This document shows positions 19,183 to 29,885 of a stretch of DNA of 64,000 nt, in pieces. The stretch lies in the NCBI GenBank assembly GCA_902527105.1, contig CABZNT010000002.1, positions 1 to 64,000 on the forward strand, written 5' to 3'. The notes beneath the pieces are model-generated. The model had not been told where the DNA came from. It made no database searches and was given only the letters and a program-made list of their open reading frames with translations. Made by a program: the position numbers and the translations under genes. The DNA comes from an uncultured Prochlorococcus sp. Its GTDB lineage: Bacteria; Cyanobacteriota; Cyanobacteriia; PCC-6307; Cyanobiaceae. How positions within the stretch are numbered: the stretch's first letter is position 1; the number at the start of each line of letters is the position of its first letter.

Positions 19183-20588
19183 CAGTTAATAAATTCTCTC
19201 ACGTCACTGACTTTGCCATTAATTGCAGCAGCGGCAACCATTGCTGGACTCATGAGAAGTGTTCTTCCACTGGGAGATCCTTGCCTACCCTTGAAATTTC
19301 TATTACTAGAACTCGCACTAACTTGATTACCTACTAGCTTATCTGAATTCATTGCTAAACACATTGAGCAACCAGGTTCTCTCCATTGAAATCCAGAATC
19401 CTTAAATATCTGATCAAGACCCTCTTGTTTTGCTTTAGTGGCTACTTTTTCTGAACCTGGAACTGCAAATGCTTTGACATTCTTGGATACTTTTTTGCCT
19501 TTTAATACTTTAGCTGCAACTCTTAAGTCACTTATTCTTCCATTCGTGCAACTACCTATGAAACAAACGTCTACAGGAGTATCTTTTATTAATTGTCCAG
19601 GCTTGAAACTCATATATTCATAAGCCTCTTCTGCAACTAATTTATCATTTGGGGATAATTCATCTAAAAGAGGGATTTGTTGATTAATGCTTATACTTTG
19701 GCCGGGAGTAATCCCCCAGGTTACAGTTGGTTCTACCTTAGAAGCATCTAATTTAATTACGTCATCATAAATTGAATTTTTATCGCTTTTTAATGATTCC
19801 CACCATCTAAGCGCTATATCCCAATGCTCATTTTTTGGAGCATATAATTTATTTTTAATGTAACTAAAGGTCTTTTCATCAGGGTTGATGTAGCCGCATC
19901 TCGCTCCTCCTTCAATAGACATATTGCATATCGTCATCCTTTCTTCCATTGATAATTCATGTATCGCAGGTCCTGCGAATTCATATGCAAAACCTACTCC
20001 TGCCTTCACACCAAGTTTATTAATTATATGAAGGACTAAATCCTTAGCATAAACACCCTTAGATAATGTATTGTCACACCAAATCTGCCTCACTTTCAAT
20101 TTGTTCATGGCTAAGGTTTGGGTAGCAAGAACATCTCTTACTTGACTTGTACCTATACCAAAAGCAATTGACCCAAAAGCTCCATGAGTTGAAGTATGAG
20201 AATCTCCGCAAGCGATTGTCATTCCTGGCTGGGTTAGGCCTAATTCCGGTGCTACTACATGAACTATTCCTTGATTACCACTACCAATATTAAAAAATCT
20301 TATTTTATGTTCTAAGCAATTCTTCTCAAGTGTTTCAATCATCTGTTCAGCGAGATTATCCTTGAAAGGCCTGCTCTGATTATCTGTTGGCACAATATGA
20401 TCAACAGTAGCAACAGTTCTATCAGGGAATTTTACTTTTAATTTTTTGTCCTTTAAAGCACCAAATGCTTGAGGACTCGTCACTTCATGGATAAGGTGAA
20501 GACCAATAAATATTTGATCAGATCCTCCAGGAAGACTTGAAACCTTATGTAAATCCCAAACTTTATCAAATAGGGTATCTTGACTCAA
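19182..20588 (-). CDS. leuC: 3-isopropylmalate dehydratase large subunit
   Basis: Catalytic 4Fe-4S subunit of isopropylmalate isomerase, 468 residues. It has the active-site segment [20 protein letters not shown] near residues 129-148 and the cluster ligands in [11 protein letters not shown] and GCSMCLAMN. It shares an operon with leuD downstream and follows cinA by 13 bp and glyA further upstream on the same strand. Confidence 0.98.
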   Translation of the reverse strand: MSQDTLFDKVWDLHKVSSLPGGSDQIFIGLHLIHEVTSPQAFGALKDKKLKVKFPDRTVATVDHIVPTDNQSRPFKDNLAEQMIETLEKNCLEHKIRFFNIGSGNQGIVHVVAPELGLTQPGMTIACGDSHTSTHGAFGSIAFGIGTSQVRDVLATQTLAMNKLKVRQIWCDNTLSKGVYAKDLVLHIINKLGVKAGVGFAYEFAGPAIHELSMEERMTICNMSIEGGARCGYINPDEKTFSYIKNKLYAPKNEHWDIALRWWESLKSDKNSIYDDVIKLDASKVEPTVTWGITPGQSISINQQIPLLDELSPNDKLVAEEAYEYMSFKPGQLIKDTPVDVCFIGSCTNGRISDLRVAAKVLKGKKVSKNVKAFAVPGSEKVATKAKQEGLDQIFKDSGFQWREPGCSMCLAMNSDKLVGNQVSASSSNRNFKGRQGSPSGRTLLMSPAMVAAAAINGKVSDVREFIN

Positions 20589-20601
20589 TTTGTAAAAATA
20601 G

Positions 20602-21876
20602 TTACTTACTATTCGATAATAGGATTAATCGGAGGTTGTTCAAACACACATTTACACTTAGTCTTTGAATTTCTATTCGATTTCGTGTTGAGTTAAATAG
20701 TTTTTTTATATTAGTTATATGATTATTTGGTCCTGAAATTGAAATATAGACAAGTCCAACCGGTTTATCTTGACTGCCTCCGTTAGGCCCAGCTATTCCA
20801 CTAATTGCTATTGCCCAATCTGCTCCTAATTTTTCTTTTACATTAATTGCCATGGCCTCACAAACTTCTTCAGAAACAGCTCCATATTTTGTAAGCTTTT
20901 CTTTAGAAATATTTAATAATGAATTTTTTAGTTCATTACTATAGGAAACAATACTACCTTGAAAAACTTGAGATGAGCCTGATATTGAGGTTAGTGATGA
21001 AGATAGAAGGCCTCCGGTGCAGGATTCAGCAAAAACAATTGTTTCGTTCCTCTTGGTTAATTCTTTTATTAAAACGCTAGGAAGAGTATCGTTATCCTCT
21101 CCAAAAATAAATTTTGAAAAATCTTTTTTTAATTTTTCTTTTACAGGCTTAATTATATTTTTTGCTTCTAGGTTGTTCTTAGCTCGCGCGGTGATTCTGA
21201 GTTTAACCTCTCCTAAGTTTGCATATGGAGCAACGGTAGGGTTTTTAAGATTTAATAGATCATTAATTTTTTCAGCAACGCTTGATTCTCCAATACCCGC
21301 AAATTTAAGAGTATTTGAGAAAAAGGAATAATTATCTGAGAATTTGGTTTTAATGAAATCATACGCCGTCTCTTCCCACATAGTTTTCATTTCACTGGGT
21401 ACTCCTGGGAAAGTAAGGATAGTAAAATCTTTTACTGGTTCCCAAATCATTCCTGGGGCAGTGCCCCTAGGGTTATTAATAATTTGAGCATTTTCTGGGA
21501 AGAAACATTGTTTCCTTAAGCTGGAGGAATCGTCCTTGAGCTTTGAGTTTGAAAGTTTTTGTTTAATTTCATCCCATAAAAGCGGTCTTTCAAAAAGAGA
21601 TACATTAAAAGATTTGGCTATTGCTTCAGTAGTTAAGTCATCTGGGGTGGGTCCCAAGCCACCAGTTGTAATTAGAAGATGACTTCTTTTCGATATTTCT
21701 TGAATTACTTTTATAATTCGATCACAATTATCACCGACAGTTGATTGCCTAAAGTGATTTAAGCCTAATTGAGATAACTGTTCAGAAATCCATTGAGCAT
21801 TTGTATTGATAATATTTCCTAAGAGTAGCTCTGTTCCAATAGAAAGAATTTCAACTCCCTTGGAGTTAGGACTCAT
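20602..21876 (-). CDS. cinA: CinA family nicotinamide mononucleotide deamidase-related protein
   Basis: A 424-residue protein with an N-terminal MoCF-like domain (about 5-170: [20 protein letters not shown] and [11 protein letters not shown]) and a C-terminal CinA domain with [20 protein letters not shown], the NMN amidohydrolase region. Likely returns NMN to the NAD pathway and clears ADP-ribose type by-products; the name is from competence induction in other bacteria. Its start overlaps the stop of glyA by four bases. No competence genes are near. Confidence 0.92.
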   Translation of the reverse strand: MSPNSKGVEILSIGTELLLGNIINTNAQWISEQLSQLGLNHFRQSTVGDNCDRIIKVIQEISKRSHLLITTGGLGPTPDDLTTEAIAKSFNVSLFERPLLWDEIKQKLSNSKLKDDSSSLRKQCFFPENAQIINNPRGTAPGMIWEPVKDFTILTFPGVPSEMKTMWEETAYDFIKTKFSDNYSFFSNTLKFAGIGESSVAEKINDLLNLKNPTVAPYANLGEVKLRITARAKNNLEAKNIIKPVKEKLKKDFSKFIFGEDNDTLPSVLIKELTKRNETIVFAESCTGGLLSSSLTSISGSSQVFQGSIVSYSNELKNSLLNISKEKLTKYGAVSEEVCEAMAINVKEKLGADWAIAISGIAGPNGGSQDKPVGLVYISISGPNNHITNIKKLFNSTRNRIEIQRLSVNVCLNNLRLILLSNSK

Positions 21877-23144
21877 TTAATTGATGCTTCAAGTTTGCCT
21901 TCATAAAGAGGAAAACGATTACATAAGGTTAATACTCTTTCTTTACATTTACTTTCAATCAGTGAGTCGTCTGGGTTAAGTAATCTATCAGCAATAATTT
22001 CACCAACTTCAGCAAAAGCATCCTCATTAAAGCCTCTAGTAGTTAGAGCAGCAGTTCCCAACCTTAGTCCGCTGGTTACAAAAGGTGATTCAGGGTCAAA
22101 TGGAACAGTATTTTTATTTGCAGTGATATTCACTTCACTTACAAGTAAGTCAGCAATCTTACCAGTCATATTGATACTTCTTAAATCGAGTAGAACAATA
22201 TGGTTATCAGTGCCTCCGCTAACGATATTAATACCTCTATTTATTAAAGTTGAAGCTAGAACTTTTGCATTTTTTATTACTTGTTGGGAATAATTAACGA
22301 AATCTGGTTGCAAGGCTTCTCCAAATGCAACTGCTTTTGCTGCAATTATATGTTCGAGGGGTCCACCCTGAGTTCCAGGAAAAACAGATTTATCAAATTT
22401 CTTTCCAAATTCTGCATCTTTACACAAGATAAGTCCCCCTCTAGGTCCTCTTAATGTTTTATGAGTAGTTGTGGTGACTACATCACAATATGGTATTGGA
22501 TTTGGGTGAAGTTTACTTGCTACAAGACCGGCGATGTGTGCAATATCAGCCATTAAGAATGCACCAACTTCATCTGCAATATTTCTAAATGACTCAAAAT
22601 CGATTGTTCTTGGATAAGCAGAATATCCACATATGATTAATTTTGGTTTTGTTTCAAGTGCTATCTCTCTTATTTCATCAAAATTTAATTCACTAGTTTC
22701 TTTATTTACACCATAGTGAACTGCATTGAACCATTTACCACTCATATTTACTGGAGACCCATGAGTTAGGTGTCCACCATGAGATAAATCCATCCCCATG
22801 ATTGTGTCGCCAGGTTTAAGTAGACTTAGGAAAACAGCAGCATTTGCCTGCGCTCCACTATGTGGTTGAACATTAGCCCAATTTGCATTAAATAATTTTT
22901 TCGCTCTCTGAATAGCTAATTCTTCGATTTCATCAACAAATTCACATCCCCCGTAATATCTTTTTTGGGGTAATCCCTCGGCGTATTTATTTGTAAGCAC
23001 GGAACCTTGAGCCTGCATAACGGCAATTGATGCGAAATTTTCGCTTGCGATTAACTCAAGATGAGTTTCCTGCCTATTTTTTTCAGAGTTAATAAAATTT
23101 GATATTACTGGATCACTTTCTTTAAGATTTTGAAGGATATTCAT
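21873..23144 (-). CDS. glyA: Serine hydroxymethyltransferase
   Basis: PLP enzyme converting serine and tetrahydrofolate to glycine and methylene-tetrahydrofolate, the main one-carbon source, and important in the photorespiratory glycine/serine cycle. The 423-residue protein has the PLP lysine in [15 protein letters not shown] near residues 221-235, [10 protein letters not shown] near the N-terminus and a [15 protein letters not shown] substrate loop. First gene of glyA-cinA-leuC-leuD, transcribed away from tRNA-Arg. Confidence 0.98.
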   Translation of the reverse strand: MNILQNLKESDPVISNFINSEKNRQETHLELIASENFASIAVMQAQGSVLTNKYAEGLPQKRYYGGCEFVDEIEELAIQRAKKLFNANWANVQPHSGAQANAAVFLSLLKPGDTIMGMDLSHGGHLTHGSPVNMSGKWFNAVHYGVNKETSELNFDEIREIALETKPKLIICGYSAYPRTIDFESFRNIADEVGAFLMADIAHIAGLVASKLHPNPIPYCDVVTTTTHKTLRGPRGGLILCKDAEFGKKFDKSVFPGTQGGPLEHIIAAKAVAFGEALQPDFVNYSQQVIKNAKVLASTLINRGINIVSGGTDNHIVLLDLRSINMTGKIADLLVSEVNITANKNTVPFDPESPFVTSGLRLGTAALTTRGFNEDAFAEVGEIIADRLLNPDDSLIESKCKERVLTLCNRFPLYEGKLEASIK

Positions 23145-23221
23145 TGAATTTGATAAGTAATACCCATAATATAGACGATATTTTTTAGAAAAATATAAAA
23201 AGAATATTTCAGAATTTTAAA

Positions 23222-23295
23222 CGCGCCTGGAGAGATTCGAACTCCCGACACCCTGATCCGTAGTCAGGTGCTCTAATCCACTGAGCTACAGGCGC
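23222..23295 (-). tRNA. tRNA-Arg (anticodon ACG)
   Basis: A 74-base tRNA on the minus strand. The acceptor stem pairs GCGCCTG (5' end, 23295-23289) with CAGGCGC (23229-23223), discriminator G at 23222. The D-arm GCTCAGTGGATTAGAGC, anticodon stem CTGAC/GTCAG-type loop with ACG and T-arm GTTCGAATC are all normal. The A34 is expected to be edited to inosine to read CGN codons. Confidence 0.96.
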
Positions 23296-23351
23296 ATAAT
23301 TATGTAATATCTCTGTTTCAGGGTCTCTTAGTCAACTAGATTTCGGGTAAA

Positions 23352-23633
23352 ATGTCTATTATTAACAATCTAATTATTAATATGCCTATAAAGTGGTACG
23401 GAAATGGTGACTCAGAAGATCCTATCTATAAACATTTTTCTCGAATAGTAAATTTTGTTATTCACTGCATGATATTTACTGCGATTGTAAGTGGCACGTG
23501 GCTTTTAAAAGAGATTAAATATGAAATCAGCTTTTTTAATAATTTTGCAATTGTCTGGTCAGTTCTTTTGGCCTCCCATTTACTTTTCGTAATTATAAAA
23601 AAACCAAAAGATACTTCAAAACAATCAACTTAA
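23352..23633 (+). CDS. Small two-helix membrane protein, unknown
   Basis: A 93-residue protein with two hydrophobic segments (about 32-50 and 63-82) and a polar C-terminal tail with lysines. I do not recognise it. An alternative start ATG at 23382 (MPIKWYGNGDSEDP) would remove ten residues and may be the real one, since the polar WYGNGDSEDPIYKHFSR block looks like the conserved N-terminal edge. It is followed after 14 bp by the DUF3181 gene on the same strand; the two may be cotranscribed. Confidence 0.6.
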   Translation: MSIINNLIINMPIKWYGNGDSEDPIYKHFSRIVNFVIHCMIFTAIVSGTWLLKEIKYEISFFNNFAIVWSVLLASHLLFVIIKKPKDTSKQST

Positions 23634-23647
23634 ATTAATTTCTATTT

Positions 23648-23932
23648 ATGGACTCTCAGATAAGTATAAGTGATCTAGAAAATGTTATTTCCGAAAAGGT
23701 TTTTATAAAAATAGAAAAGTGGAATTTGTATCTTGGAGACGCTGGACTAGCTAGGCATCTTGCTATTGAATGTATCAGCAATAAAGATCAAGGCCCATTG
23801 GAGGCTGCAAAATTAAGTCTTAAAGCAATAAATGTAAAAATAGGGGATGGTGTTAATAGTATTCCACTGATTAATTTAATCACTAACTCACAAATTCTAG
23901 AATTAGAAGAGATTTTGGAAAGTTTTTTTTAA
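23648..23932 (+). CDS. DUF3181-family protein
   Basis: A 94-residue soluble protein with three to four helices: an N-terminal LENVISEKVFIKIEKWNLYLGDAGLARHLAIECI block, a GPLEAAKLSLKAINVKIGDG middle and a short C-terminal helix. The WNLYLGDAGLA motif points to the cyanobacterial DUF3181 family; function unknown. It is 14 bp after the small membrane protein gene and converges on murJ with a 3-bp gap. Confidence 0.75.
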   Translation: MDSQISISDLENVISEKVFIKIEKWNLYLGDAGLARHLAIECISNKDQGPLEAAKLSLKAINVKIGDGVNSIPLINLITNSQILELEEILESFF

Positions 23933-23935
23933 AAA

Positions 23936-25558
23936 CTAAATCTCTTTTTTTGAAACTTTAAATTTATTTACTTTCAAGAGTTTTGTAAGTAAAAAATAAA
24001 TCACAAAAAAAGTTAGAGTTCCAAATATTAATAATAAAAATTCTGCAAGATTTGAATTGAAGTTATTAGTAGTTTGGAGAATAATAAAACAAAGTGTACT
24101 GTCTATAAATGCTGCTAATGACATAAGGCTAATTTTCCTCAATAAATCCAAGTTAGGTAAATGGATATCTTCATTTCGCAGATTAAAAGAAAGCAAAATA
24201 CAGATTATAACGTTGACTATTACTGAAGATAAAATTATTCCCACAACTCCGAAATTATATGGAGAAAGATTCCCAAAATTCTTAATTGGGGCACCAATTA
24301 AAAACCAATCAAAAAAAATATTAAATATTATCCCTGCCAATGAAGACTTAAAAGGTAAGTTTGTTTTTTCTATTGAATAGTAAGTTCTTACTAATAAATC
24401 TCTATAAAGATAAAATGGTATGCCAACTGCATAAGCAATTAATATATTTTTTACTTTTAAAGTTGCTAAATAATCAAAAGATCCTCTTTGAAAAACTAAT
24501 TGTACGATTTGATTATTGAATGTTATGAAAAATCCGGTTAAAAAAATAGCTGCCAAGAAACAGTACTCTACCCCAGATATCAATTTTTTTTGGAGACCTC
24601 TTTTGTCTTTTTCACTTCTTAATTTAGAAAATTTTGGAAGTAATGGCAGAATCAAGGAGTTAGATAATATGCCTAAGGGGGCTTGTATAAGAAAGTTTCC
24701 GTAAGCTAGTCCAGATGCTGCGCCTTGAAAACTTGAAGCGAAAAACATATCGATAAAAACATTAATTTGACTTAAACCTGATGAGATAGATGCTGGAATA
24801 ATTAGTTTGAAAATTCTCCTCTCTTCATTTTTAAATAAATTGAAGGTTGACTCTAATCTCAAGAGACCAATTTTATTTATTTCCCAAATTTGAACAACAA
24901 ACTGAATTAAAGTTCCTGTCAAAGTTGCAAATGCCAGTAATCCCGTGTAAGTAAAGAAATTGGAAGATGTATTTTCTTGGTTGAAAATCCAACTAAATAA
25001 AATAAAAAAAATAATAGTTAAGCTTGTTATCGCAGGACTTATACTTGATAAAAAGAATTTTCTTTGGGAATTTAAGGCGCCAAAACTTAAACCTATGAAG
25101 CCTGATAAAGGGATGCAAGGTGTAAGTATTTGTAATTGGTAAGTGGCAATAGATTTTGCTTCGTAACTTAAATTCGGGGCCAATAAATCAATTAATAAAC
25201 TGGAATTCGAGTAAATCAATATGGCTAAAATCATTAATAATATTGAGAGTTTTATGCTTACTTGAGTTAAAACAATCCCTCCATTTTTTTTGTTAAGCGG
25301 AGTTAAAACTGCAACGACTGCATTATGCAAGGGACCATTAATACCCCCAATGATTATTAGCAAAAAACCAGGAATTATATATGCATAATTAAACGCGTCG
25401 TACGTTACACCAACCCCAAAAGCAGCAGCTATAAATATTTGTCTTATACATCCAGCTAATTTACTTAGACTAGTACCAAACGAAATTGAAAAAACATTAT
25501 TTTTTAAAAATGAATGCATTTTGAATCGTCTAAATTTTTCAATAAGTTTAAGTTTCAA
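23936..25558 (-). CDS. murJ: Lipid II flippase MurJ
   Basis: Inner-membrane flippase that moves the peptidoglycan precursor lipid II to the periplasmic side. The 540-residue protein is hydrophobic through its length, with about 14 predicted helices, and shows MurJ/MviN blocks: ISFGTSLSKLAGCIRQIFIAAAFGVGVTYDAFN near residues 25-57, INGPLHNAVVAVLTP and a mid-protein LSNSLILPLLPKFSKL. The longer N-terminus (about 15 residues) is variable. Divergent from sfsA, 31 bp away. Confidence 0.95.
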   Translation of the reverse strand: MKLKLIEKFRRFKMHSFLKNNVFSISFGTSLSKLAGCIRQIFIAAAFGVGVTYDAFNYAYIIPGFLLIIIGGINGPLHNAVVAVLTPLNKKNGGIVLTQVSIKLSILLMILAILIYSNSSLLIDLLAPNLSYEAKSIATYQLQILTPCIPLSGFIGLSFGALNSQRKFFLSSISPAITSLTIIFFILFSWIFNQENTSSNFFTYTGLLAFATLTGTLIQFVVQIWEINKIGLLRLESTFNLFKNEERRIFKLIIPASISSGLSQINVFIDMFFASSFQGAASGLAYGNFLIQAPLGILSNSLILPLLPKFSKLRSEKDKRGLQKKLISGVEYCFLAAIFLTGFFITFNNQIVQLVFQRGSFDYLATLKVKNILIAYAVGIPFYLYRDLLVRTYYSIEKTNLPFKSSLAGIIFNIFFDWFLIGAPIKNFGNLSPYNFGVVGIILSSVIVNVIICILLSFNLRNEDIHLPNLDLLRKISLMSLAAFIDSTLCFIILQTTNNFNSNLAEFLLLIFGTLTFFVIYFLLTKLLKVNKFKVSKKEI

Positions 25559-25589
25559 TTATATTTGATTTCTAACTAAAGACATATTT

Positions 25590-26330
25590 ATGAATGATCG
25601 GTTAATTGATTTTGATCCATTAATTGAAGGGGTTTTAATTAAGAGGTATAAAAGGTTTCTTGCAGATATCGAATTAGAGAGTGGAGAGGTAGTAACTGCT
25701 CATTGTGCTAACACTGGCCCAATGAGGGGACTTTTGAGTCAGGGAGCAAAAGTAAGAATAAGTGTTTCCCCTTCTCCAAAAAGAAAATTACCTTTTACTT
25801 GGGAACAGATATGTGTTGTTAATGCAAGAAATGAAGAGGTTTGGGTAGGTATTAATACTCTCTTTGCAAACAAATTAATCAAAAAGGTTATTGAAAAAAA
25901 TCTGCTAATAGAAAGAATAGGTGAAATAGAGATAATCAAATCTGAAGTTCCCTATGGAAAAGATAAAAAAAGCAGAATTGACTTTTTTTTAACCCCAAAA
26001 TCTTCAAATCCTGATAAACGTAACATTTACATAGAGGTTAAAAATACGACCTGGATTAAAGAAAATGTAGCTCTATTTCCAGATACAGTAACGAAAAGAG
26101 GTCAAAAACACCTCATAGAATTAAAGGAATTAATTCCTGACAGTAAAAGTGTTTTAGTACTTTGTATTACGAGAAAAGATGCTTGTTTTTTCGCTCCTGG
26201 AGATGATGCAGATCCCTTATATGGCAGTCTTTTTAGAGAATCTTTAAGTGCAGGAATGATAACTATCCCATGTTCTTTTGAATTTCATAAAGACCATGTA
26301 TCATGGAATGGAATTAAACCTTTAAAATAG
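25590..26330 (+). CDS. sfsA: Sugar fermentation stimulation protein SfsA homolog
   Basis: A 246-residue protein with the SfsA N-terminal OB-like segment ([30 protein letters not shown]) and the nuclease-like core: [11 protein letters not shown] near residues 127-137, [20 protein letters not shown] and [11 protein letters not shown]. The second domain resembles a restriction-endonuclease fold with acidic D and ExK-type residues. Nucleic-acid binding is the accepted idea; exact role unknown. It sits 180 bp before amt1 and is not in an operon with it. Confidence 0.92.
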   Translation: MNDRLIDFDPLIEGVLIKRYKRFLADIELESGEVVTAHCANTGPMRGLLSQGAKVRISVSPSPKRKLPFTWEQICVVNARNEEVWVGINTLFANKLIKKVIEKNLLIERIGEIEIIKSEVPYGKDKKSRIDFFLTPKSSNPDKRNIYIEVKNTTWIKENVALFPDTVTKRGQKHLIELKELIPDSKSVLVLCITRKDACFFAPGDDADPLYGSLFRESLSAGMITIPCSFEFHKDHVSWNGIKPLK

Positions 26331-26413
26331 CCAAAAAACTTGATATTTTGAAATCAAAAAAAAATAATTTTTAAATTTAACAAATAATTTTTTAAGGTGC
26401 AACTATAAAAATG

Positions 26414-26456
26414 GTATAAACAACTACTAGACACGGATAAGTTTTTTGAATAAATT
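26414..26456 (+). promoter_or_regulatory. Perfect NtcA site and -10 element of amt1
   Basis: GTA (26414-26416), TAAACAAC, TAC (26425-26427) is a perfect match to GTAN8TAC. After 23 bases comes TAAATT (26451-26456), a TAN3T -10 box at the spacing of NtcA class II promoters. Predicted transcription start is near 26463, giving a leader of about 48 bases. Strong case from sequence that amt1 is NtcA-activated. Confidence 0.85.
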
Positions 26457-26469
26457 TAAATTTGAAAGG

Positions 26470-26491
26470 AAACAGCACAAACTGTTTTTTT
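26470..26491 (+). promoter_or_regulatory. Terminator-like hairpin in the amt1 leader
   Basis: AAACAG (26470-26475), six-base loop, CTGTTT (26482-26487), then further T to 26491. A 6-bp stem followed by a T run resembles an intrinsic terminator or attenuator placed about 10 to 30 bases after the predicted amt1 start. The stem is weak, so effect on transcription is uncertain. A second tract of nine T (26502-26510) then directly abuts the ATG, leaving no Shine-Dalgarno sequence. Confidence 0.4.
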
Positions 26492-26510
26492 GCAGATCTA
26501 ATTTTTTTTT

Positions 26511-27971
26511 ATGACCACTGCTTTGCAAACGCCTCAAAGGCGCTCTAGGTCCAAACTTCAAGATGCAAGTCTTGTGAATGGACCTATGCTCCTTTTGAGG
26601 AGTATTCGAGGATTTAGTTCAAACCGCTCTATGTTGTGGCTTGCAACTGTTCCCCTAGCTTTGTTTGGTTTAGGTATTTTTAATCTTTCAGCTCACGCAG
26701 CTGATTTACCTGAGTTGAATGCAGCTTTTCTTGCTAACAATCTATGGCTTTTGATCGCTACTATTCTAGTGATCTTCATGAACGCCGGTTTCGCTATGGT
26801 TGAGGCAGGTATGTGCCGTTCTAAGAACGCTGTTAACATTCTTGCTAAAAACCTCTTTGTATTTGCTCTAGCTGTAACTTCTTATTGGTTTATCGGCTAT
26901 TCATTAATGTACGGAGGAAGTGTTGCTGACGGCTGGCTTTATTTTGGCGGCTTATTTTTTGATCCAACAGTTACTGCAGATATGGTAACTGATGCTGGAT
27001 TAGTCCCAACTGTTGATTTCTTGTTCCAGTCTGCTTTTGCAGGAACTGCAGCAACTATCGTTTCCGGTCTTGTTGCTGAAAGAGTTAAATTTGGAGAATT
27101 TGTTGTTTTTGCTGTTGTATTAACTGCATTTATATATCCAATTGCTGGTAGCTGGAAATGGAATGGTGGTTGGCTCGATTCATTAGGTTTTGTTGATTTT
27201 GCTGGTTCTTCAATTGTTCACTCAGTTGGAGCATGGGCTGGTCTTGTAGGAGCTATGCTTCTTGGACCAAGAATTGGCAAATATTCTGATGGGAAACCAC
27301 AGGCTATGCCAGGACACAATATGGCTATAGCTACTTTAGGTGCATTAGTCCTATGGATAGGTTGGTACGGATTTAACCCCGGTTCTCAACTTGCTATGGA
27401 TCAATGGGTTCCATATGTTGCTGTAACAACTACTTTGGCAGCAGCAGCTGGAGCTATTGGTGCAACTATTGTTTCAACATTAACTTCTGGTAAGCCTGAT
27501 CTTACAATGATAATTAACGGAATCCTTGCTGGTTTGGTTAGTATCACTGCTGGTTGTGGTGATATGACTCTTGCTGGAGCCTGGTTCGCAGGACTAGTGG
27601 GCGGAATAATCGTTGTATTTTCTGTTGCAGCACTTGATGCCGCTGAGATCGATGATCCTGTAGGTGCATTCTCTGTTCACGGAGTTTGTGGTGTATGGGG
27701 TACTGTAGTTATCGGTCTTTGGGGTACAGCTGTACAAGGTGATGGAGCAGGTATGGGATTGTTCAATGGCGGAGGTATTACCCTTCTTCTAGTTCAAGCT
27801 CTTGGTGCCGCAGCTTATGCTATTTGGACACTAGTTACTTGCTGGATTGCCTGGTCTGTAATCGGAGGATTATTCGGTGGAATCCGAGTATCTGAAGAGG
27901 AAGAGACTCAAGGCTTAGATATAGGAGAGCATGGAATGGAAGCATATCCAGACTTTGCATCTGCTAAATAA
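26511..27971 (+). CDS. amt1: Ammonium transporter Amt1
   Basis: Inner-membrane ammonium channel/transporter (Amt/MEP/Rh family), 486 residues with about 11 helices. An N-terminal extension of roughly 60 residues (to LSAHAADLPELNAAF) precedes the first pore helix and looks like a cleaved leader. The pore twin histidines are in the SIVHSVGAWAG and AFSVHGVCGVWGT segments; AMPGHNMAIATLGALVLWIGWYGFNPGS is the family signature. G+C-richer wobble than neighbours fits high expression. It has a NtcA promoter upstream, an unusual leader and a strong terminator at 27992. Confidence 0.97.
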   Translation: MTTALQTPQRRSRSKLQDASLVNGPMLLLRSIRGFSSNRSMLWLATVPLALFGLGIFNLSAHAADLPELNAAFLANNLWLLIATILVIFMNAGFAMVEAGMCRSKNAVNILAKNLFVFALAVTSYWFIGYSLMYGGSVADGWLYFGGLFFDPTVTADMVTDAGLVPTVDFLFQSAFAGTAATIVSGLVAERVKFGEFVVFAVVLTAFIYPIAGSWKWNGGWLDSLGFVDFAGSSIVHSVGAWAGLVGAMLLGPRIGKYSDGKPQAMPGHNMAIATLGALVLWIGWYGFNPGSQLAMDQWVPYVAVTTTLAAAAGAIGATIVSTLTSGKPDLTMIINGILAGLVSITAGCGDMTLAGAWFAGLVGGIIVVFSVAALDAAEIDDPVGAFSVHGVCGVWGTVVIGLWGTAVQGDGAGMGLFNGGGITLLLVQALGAAAYAIWTLVTCWIAWSVIGGLFGGIRVSEEEETQGLDIGEHGMEAYPDFASAK

Positions 27972-27991
27972 TCTAATTGACAATTGATTTA

Positions 27992-28026
27992 AGAAACCTG
28001 ACTTATGTCAGGTTTCTTTTTTTTTT
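27992..28026 (+). terminator. Intrinsic terminator after amt1
   Basis: Perfect 11-bp inverted repeat AGAAACCTGAC (27992-28002) with GTCAGGTTTCT (28007-28017), loop TTAT, followed by an uninterrupted T run to 28026. Starts 20 bp past the amt1 stop. This is the strongest terminator I see in the window. Confidence 0.92.
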
Positions 28027-28060
28027 CGAAAAATTATTTAAAACGTTGTAATATAGGAAG

Positions 28061-29257
28061 ATGGATACTCAAGCTTTTAGAAGATCCCTTCATCATTCTG
28101 ATAGATACAATAGAAGGGGTTTCGATTCTCCAACAAAAAGAGCTCAAGCGTTAGAAGAAGCTTACCAAAGTGATTTGATAAGTTCTATTCGGGATAATAA
28201 TTTTACCTATACTAAAGGCAGACTAAATATAAAGTTGGCCCAAGCCTTCGGTTTCTGTTGGGGAGTTGAAAGAGCTGTTGCAATGGCTTATGAAACTAGA
28301 AGACATTATCCAAACGAGAATATTTGGATAACAAACGAAATAATTCATAATCCCTCGGTTAATGATCATTTAAGAAAAATGAATGTGAAATTCATCTCAG
28401 CTAAAAATGGAATTAAAGATTTTTCTTTAGTTTCTAATGGGGATGTTGTTATACTCCCTGCTTTCGGAGCCACTGTTCAAGAAATGAAACTCTTGCATGA
28501 GAAAGGTTGTCATATTATTGATACAACTTGTCCATGGGTTTCTAAGGTTTGGCATACAGTTGAAAAACATAAAAAACATATTTTCACATCTATTATTCAC
28601 GGAAAATTTAAACATGAAGAGACACTCGCTACAAGTTCATTCGCAGGTAAATATCTAGTTGTACTTGATCTAGAAGAAGCGAACTACGTTTCTGAATATA
28701 TTCAGGGGAGAGGTAATAGGAATGAGTTTATGAACAAATTTGCTAAAGCTTGTTCTAATGGATTTGATCCTGATAAAGATTTAGATAGAGTTGGAGTCGC
28801 AAATCAGACAACTATGCTTAAGAGCGAGACTGAAGAAATTGGAAAGGTTTTTGAAAGGACAATGTTAAAGAAATTTGGACCAGAAAACTTAAATAGTCAC
28901 TTTTTAGCTTTTAATACTATTTGTGATGCAACTGAAGAAAGGCAAGATGCAATGTTTTCTCTGGTTGATGAAGACCTTGATATTTTAGTAGTTATTGGAG
29001 GCTTCAATTCTTCCAATACTACTCACCTACAAGAAATAGCAATTAATAAAAATATTTCATCTTTTCACATTGATACGCCAGAGAGGATATCAGTTAAAGA
29101 AAACTCAATATTTCATAAACCACTAGGATCAGACTTAGAACTTAAAAATAATTTTCTACCTAGTGGAAAAATTAATGTTGGAATTACCTCAGGTGCATCC
29201 ACTCCTGATAAGGTTGTTGCAGATGTTATTGAAAAGTTAATTGATATTGCTTCATGA
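28061..29257 (+). CDS. ispH: 4-hydroxy-3-methylbut-2-enyl diphosphate reductase (LytB)
   Basis: Iron-sulfur enzyme of the MEP pathway that makes IPP and DMAPP, feeding chlorophyll, carotenoid and quinone synthesis. The 398-residue long (cyanobacterial/plastid) form has three conserved cysteines, in [28 protein letters not shown] and [15 protein letters not shown], and the [15 protein letters not shown] block. The N-terminal 60 or so residues are the cyanobacterial extension. Confidence 0.97.
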   Translation: MDTQAFRRSLHHSDRYNRRGFDSPTKRAQALEEAYQSDLISSIRDNNFTYTKGRLNIKLAQAFGFCWGVERAVAMAYETRRHYPNENIWITNEIIHNPSVNDHLRKMNVKFISAKNGIKDFSLVSNGDVVILPAFGATVQEMKLLHEKGCHIIDTTCPWVSKVWHTVEKHKKHIFTSIIHGKFKHEETLATSSFAGKYLVVLDLEEANYVSEYIQGRGNRNEFMNKFAKACSNGFDPDKDLDRVGVANQTTMLKSETEEIGKVFERTMLKKFGPENLNSHFLAFNTICDATEERQDAMFSLVDEDLDILVVIGGFNSSNTTHLQEIAINKNISSFHIDTPERISVKENSIFHKPLGSDLELKNNFLPSGKINVGITSGASTPDKVVADVIEKLIDIAS

Positions 29258-29323
29258 ATTTTTTAGTCAGATAATTCCAAAAGATATACTTTATTAACTA
29301 GAATAATGAAAAATTACTGAAGT

Positions 29324-29884
29324 ATGGAAGACAAAGCACAAACTAATCAGGTTCAAACTGCAAGTATGAATAGAACTAAAGCGCCCCAAAAAGTTGAAGT
29401 TGTAGTTGCCAATTCATCTTCAGGGTCAGAAGTAAATATCCTTGGTGAACTATCGATTTTTGTTTTAAGAATAGGTTTTTGTGCTTTGATGATTCATCAT
29501 GGCCTAGAAAAACTTCAGGATCCGCAGGGTTTCGCAGAGTTTGTAGTCGGTAAATACTTCCCATTTTTGCCTGGTGATCCTGTTATTTGGACCTTTGGAG
29601 CAGCAATTACCCAACTGGTATGCCCAGTTGGGTTGGCTTTAGGGATTTTTGCGAGGCTTTCTTCTCTTGGTCTTTTCTCCACAATGGCATTTGCAGTTTA
29701 TTTTCATCTCCTTGATACTGGACTGGAAGGCTTTCCACTTGCAGTGGTTGAAGGTCATAATTATGCTTTCGAATTATCTTTTATATATGGGGCTATTTCT
29801 CTATACTTTCTTTGTGCAGGTCCAGGTAGGCTATCTTTATTCAGAAAAACTAACAAGATCACATATTATCCAAAATCAACATAA
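29324..29884 (+). CDS. DoxX-family membrane protein
   Basis: A 186-residue protein with four helices (about 48-66, 88-110, 115-135 and 148-165) and the DoxX block LRIGFCALMIHHGLEKLQDPQGFAEFV, including the HHG-EK motif. The 40-residue N-terminal region is polar and low-complexity (asparagine, glutamine, serine). DoxX proteins are linked to quinone or redox/thiol functions, unproven for this form. It converges on purH with a 1-bp gap. Confidence 0.85.
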   Translation: MEDKAQTNQVQTASMNRTKAPQKVEVVVANSSSGSEVNILGELSIFVLRIGFCALMIHHGLEKLQDPQGFAEFVVGKYFPFLPGDPVIWTFGAAITQLVCPVGLALGIFARLSSLGLFSTMAFAVYFHLLDTGLEGFPLAVVEGHNYAFELSFIYGAISLYFLCAGPGRLSLFRKTNKITYYPKST

Positions 29885-29885
29885 T

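Noticed and set aside
24057..25142. Several plus-strand ORFs within murJ
   Set aside because: Antisense to a continuous MurJ reading frame; no shared features among them.
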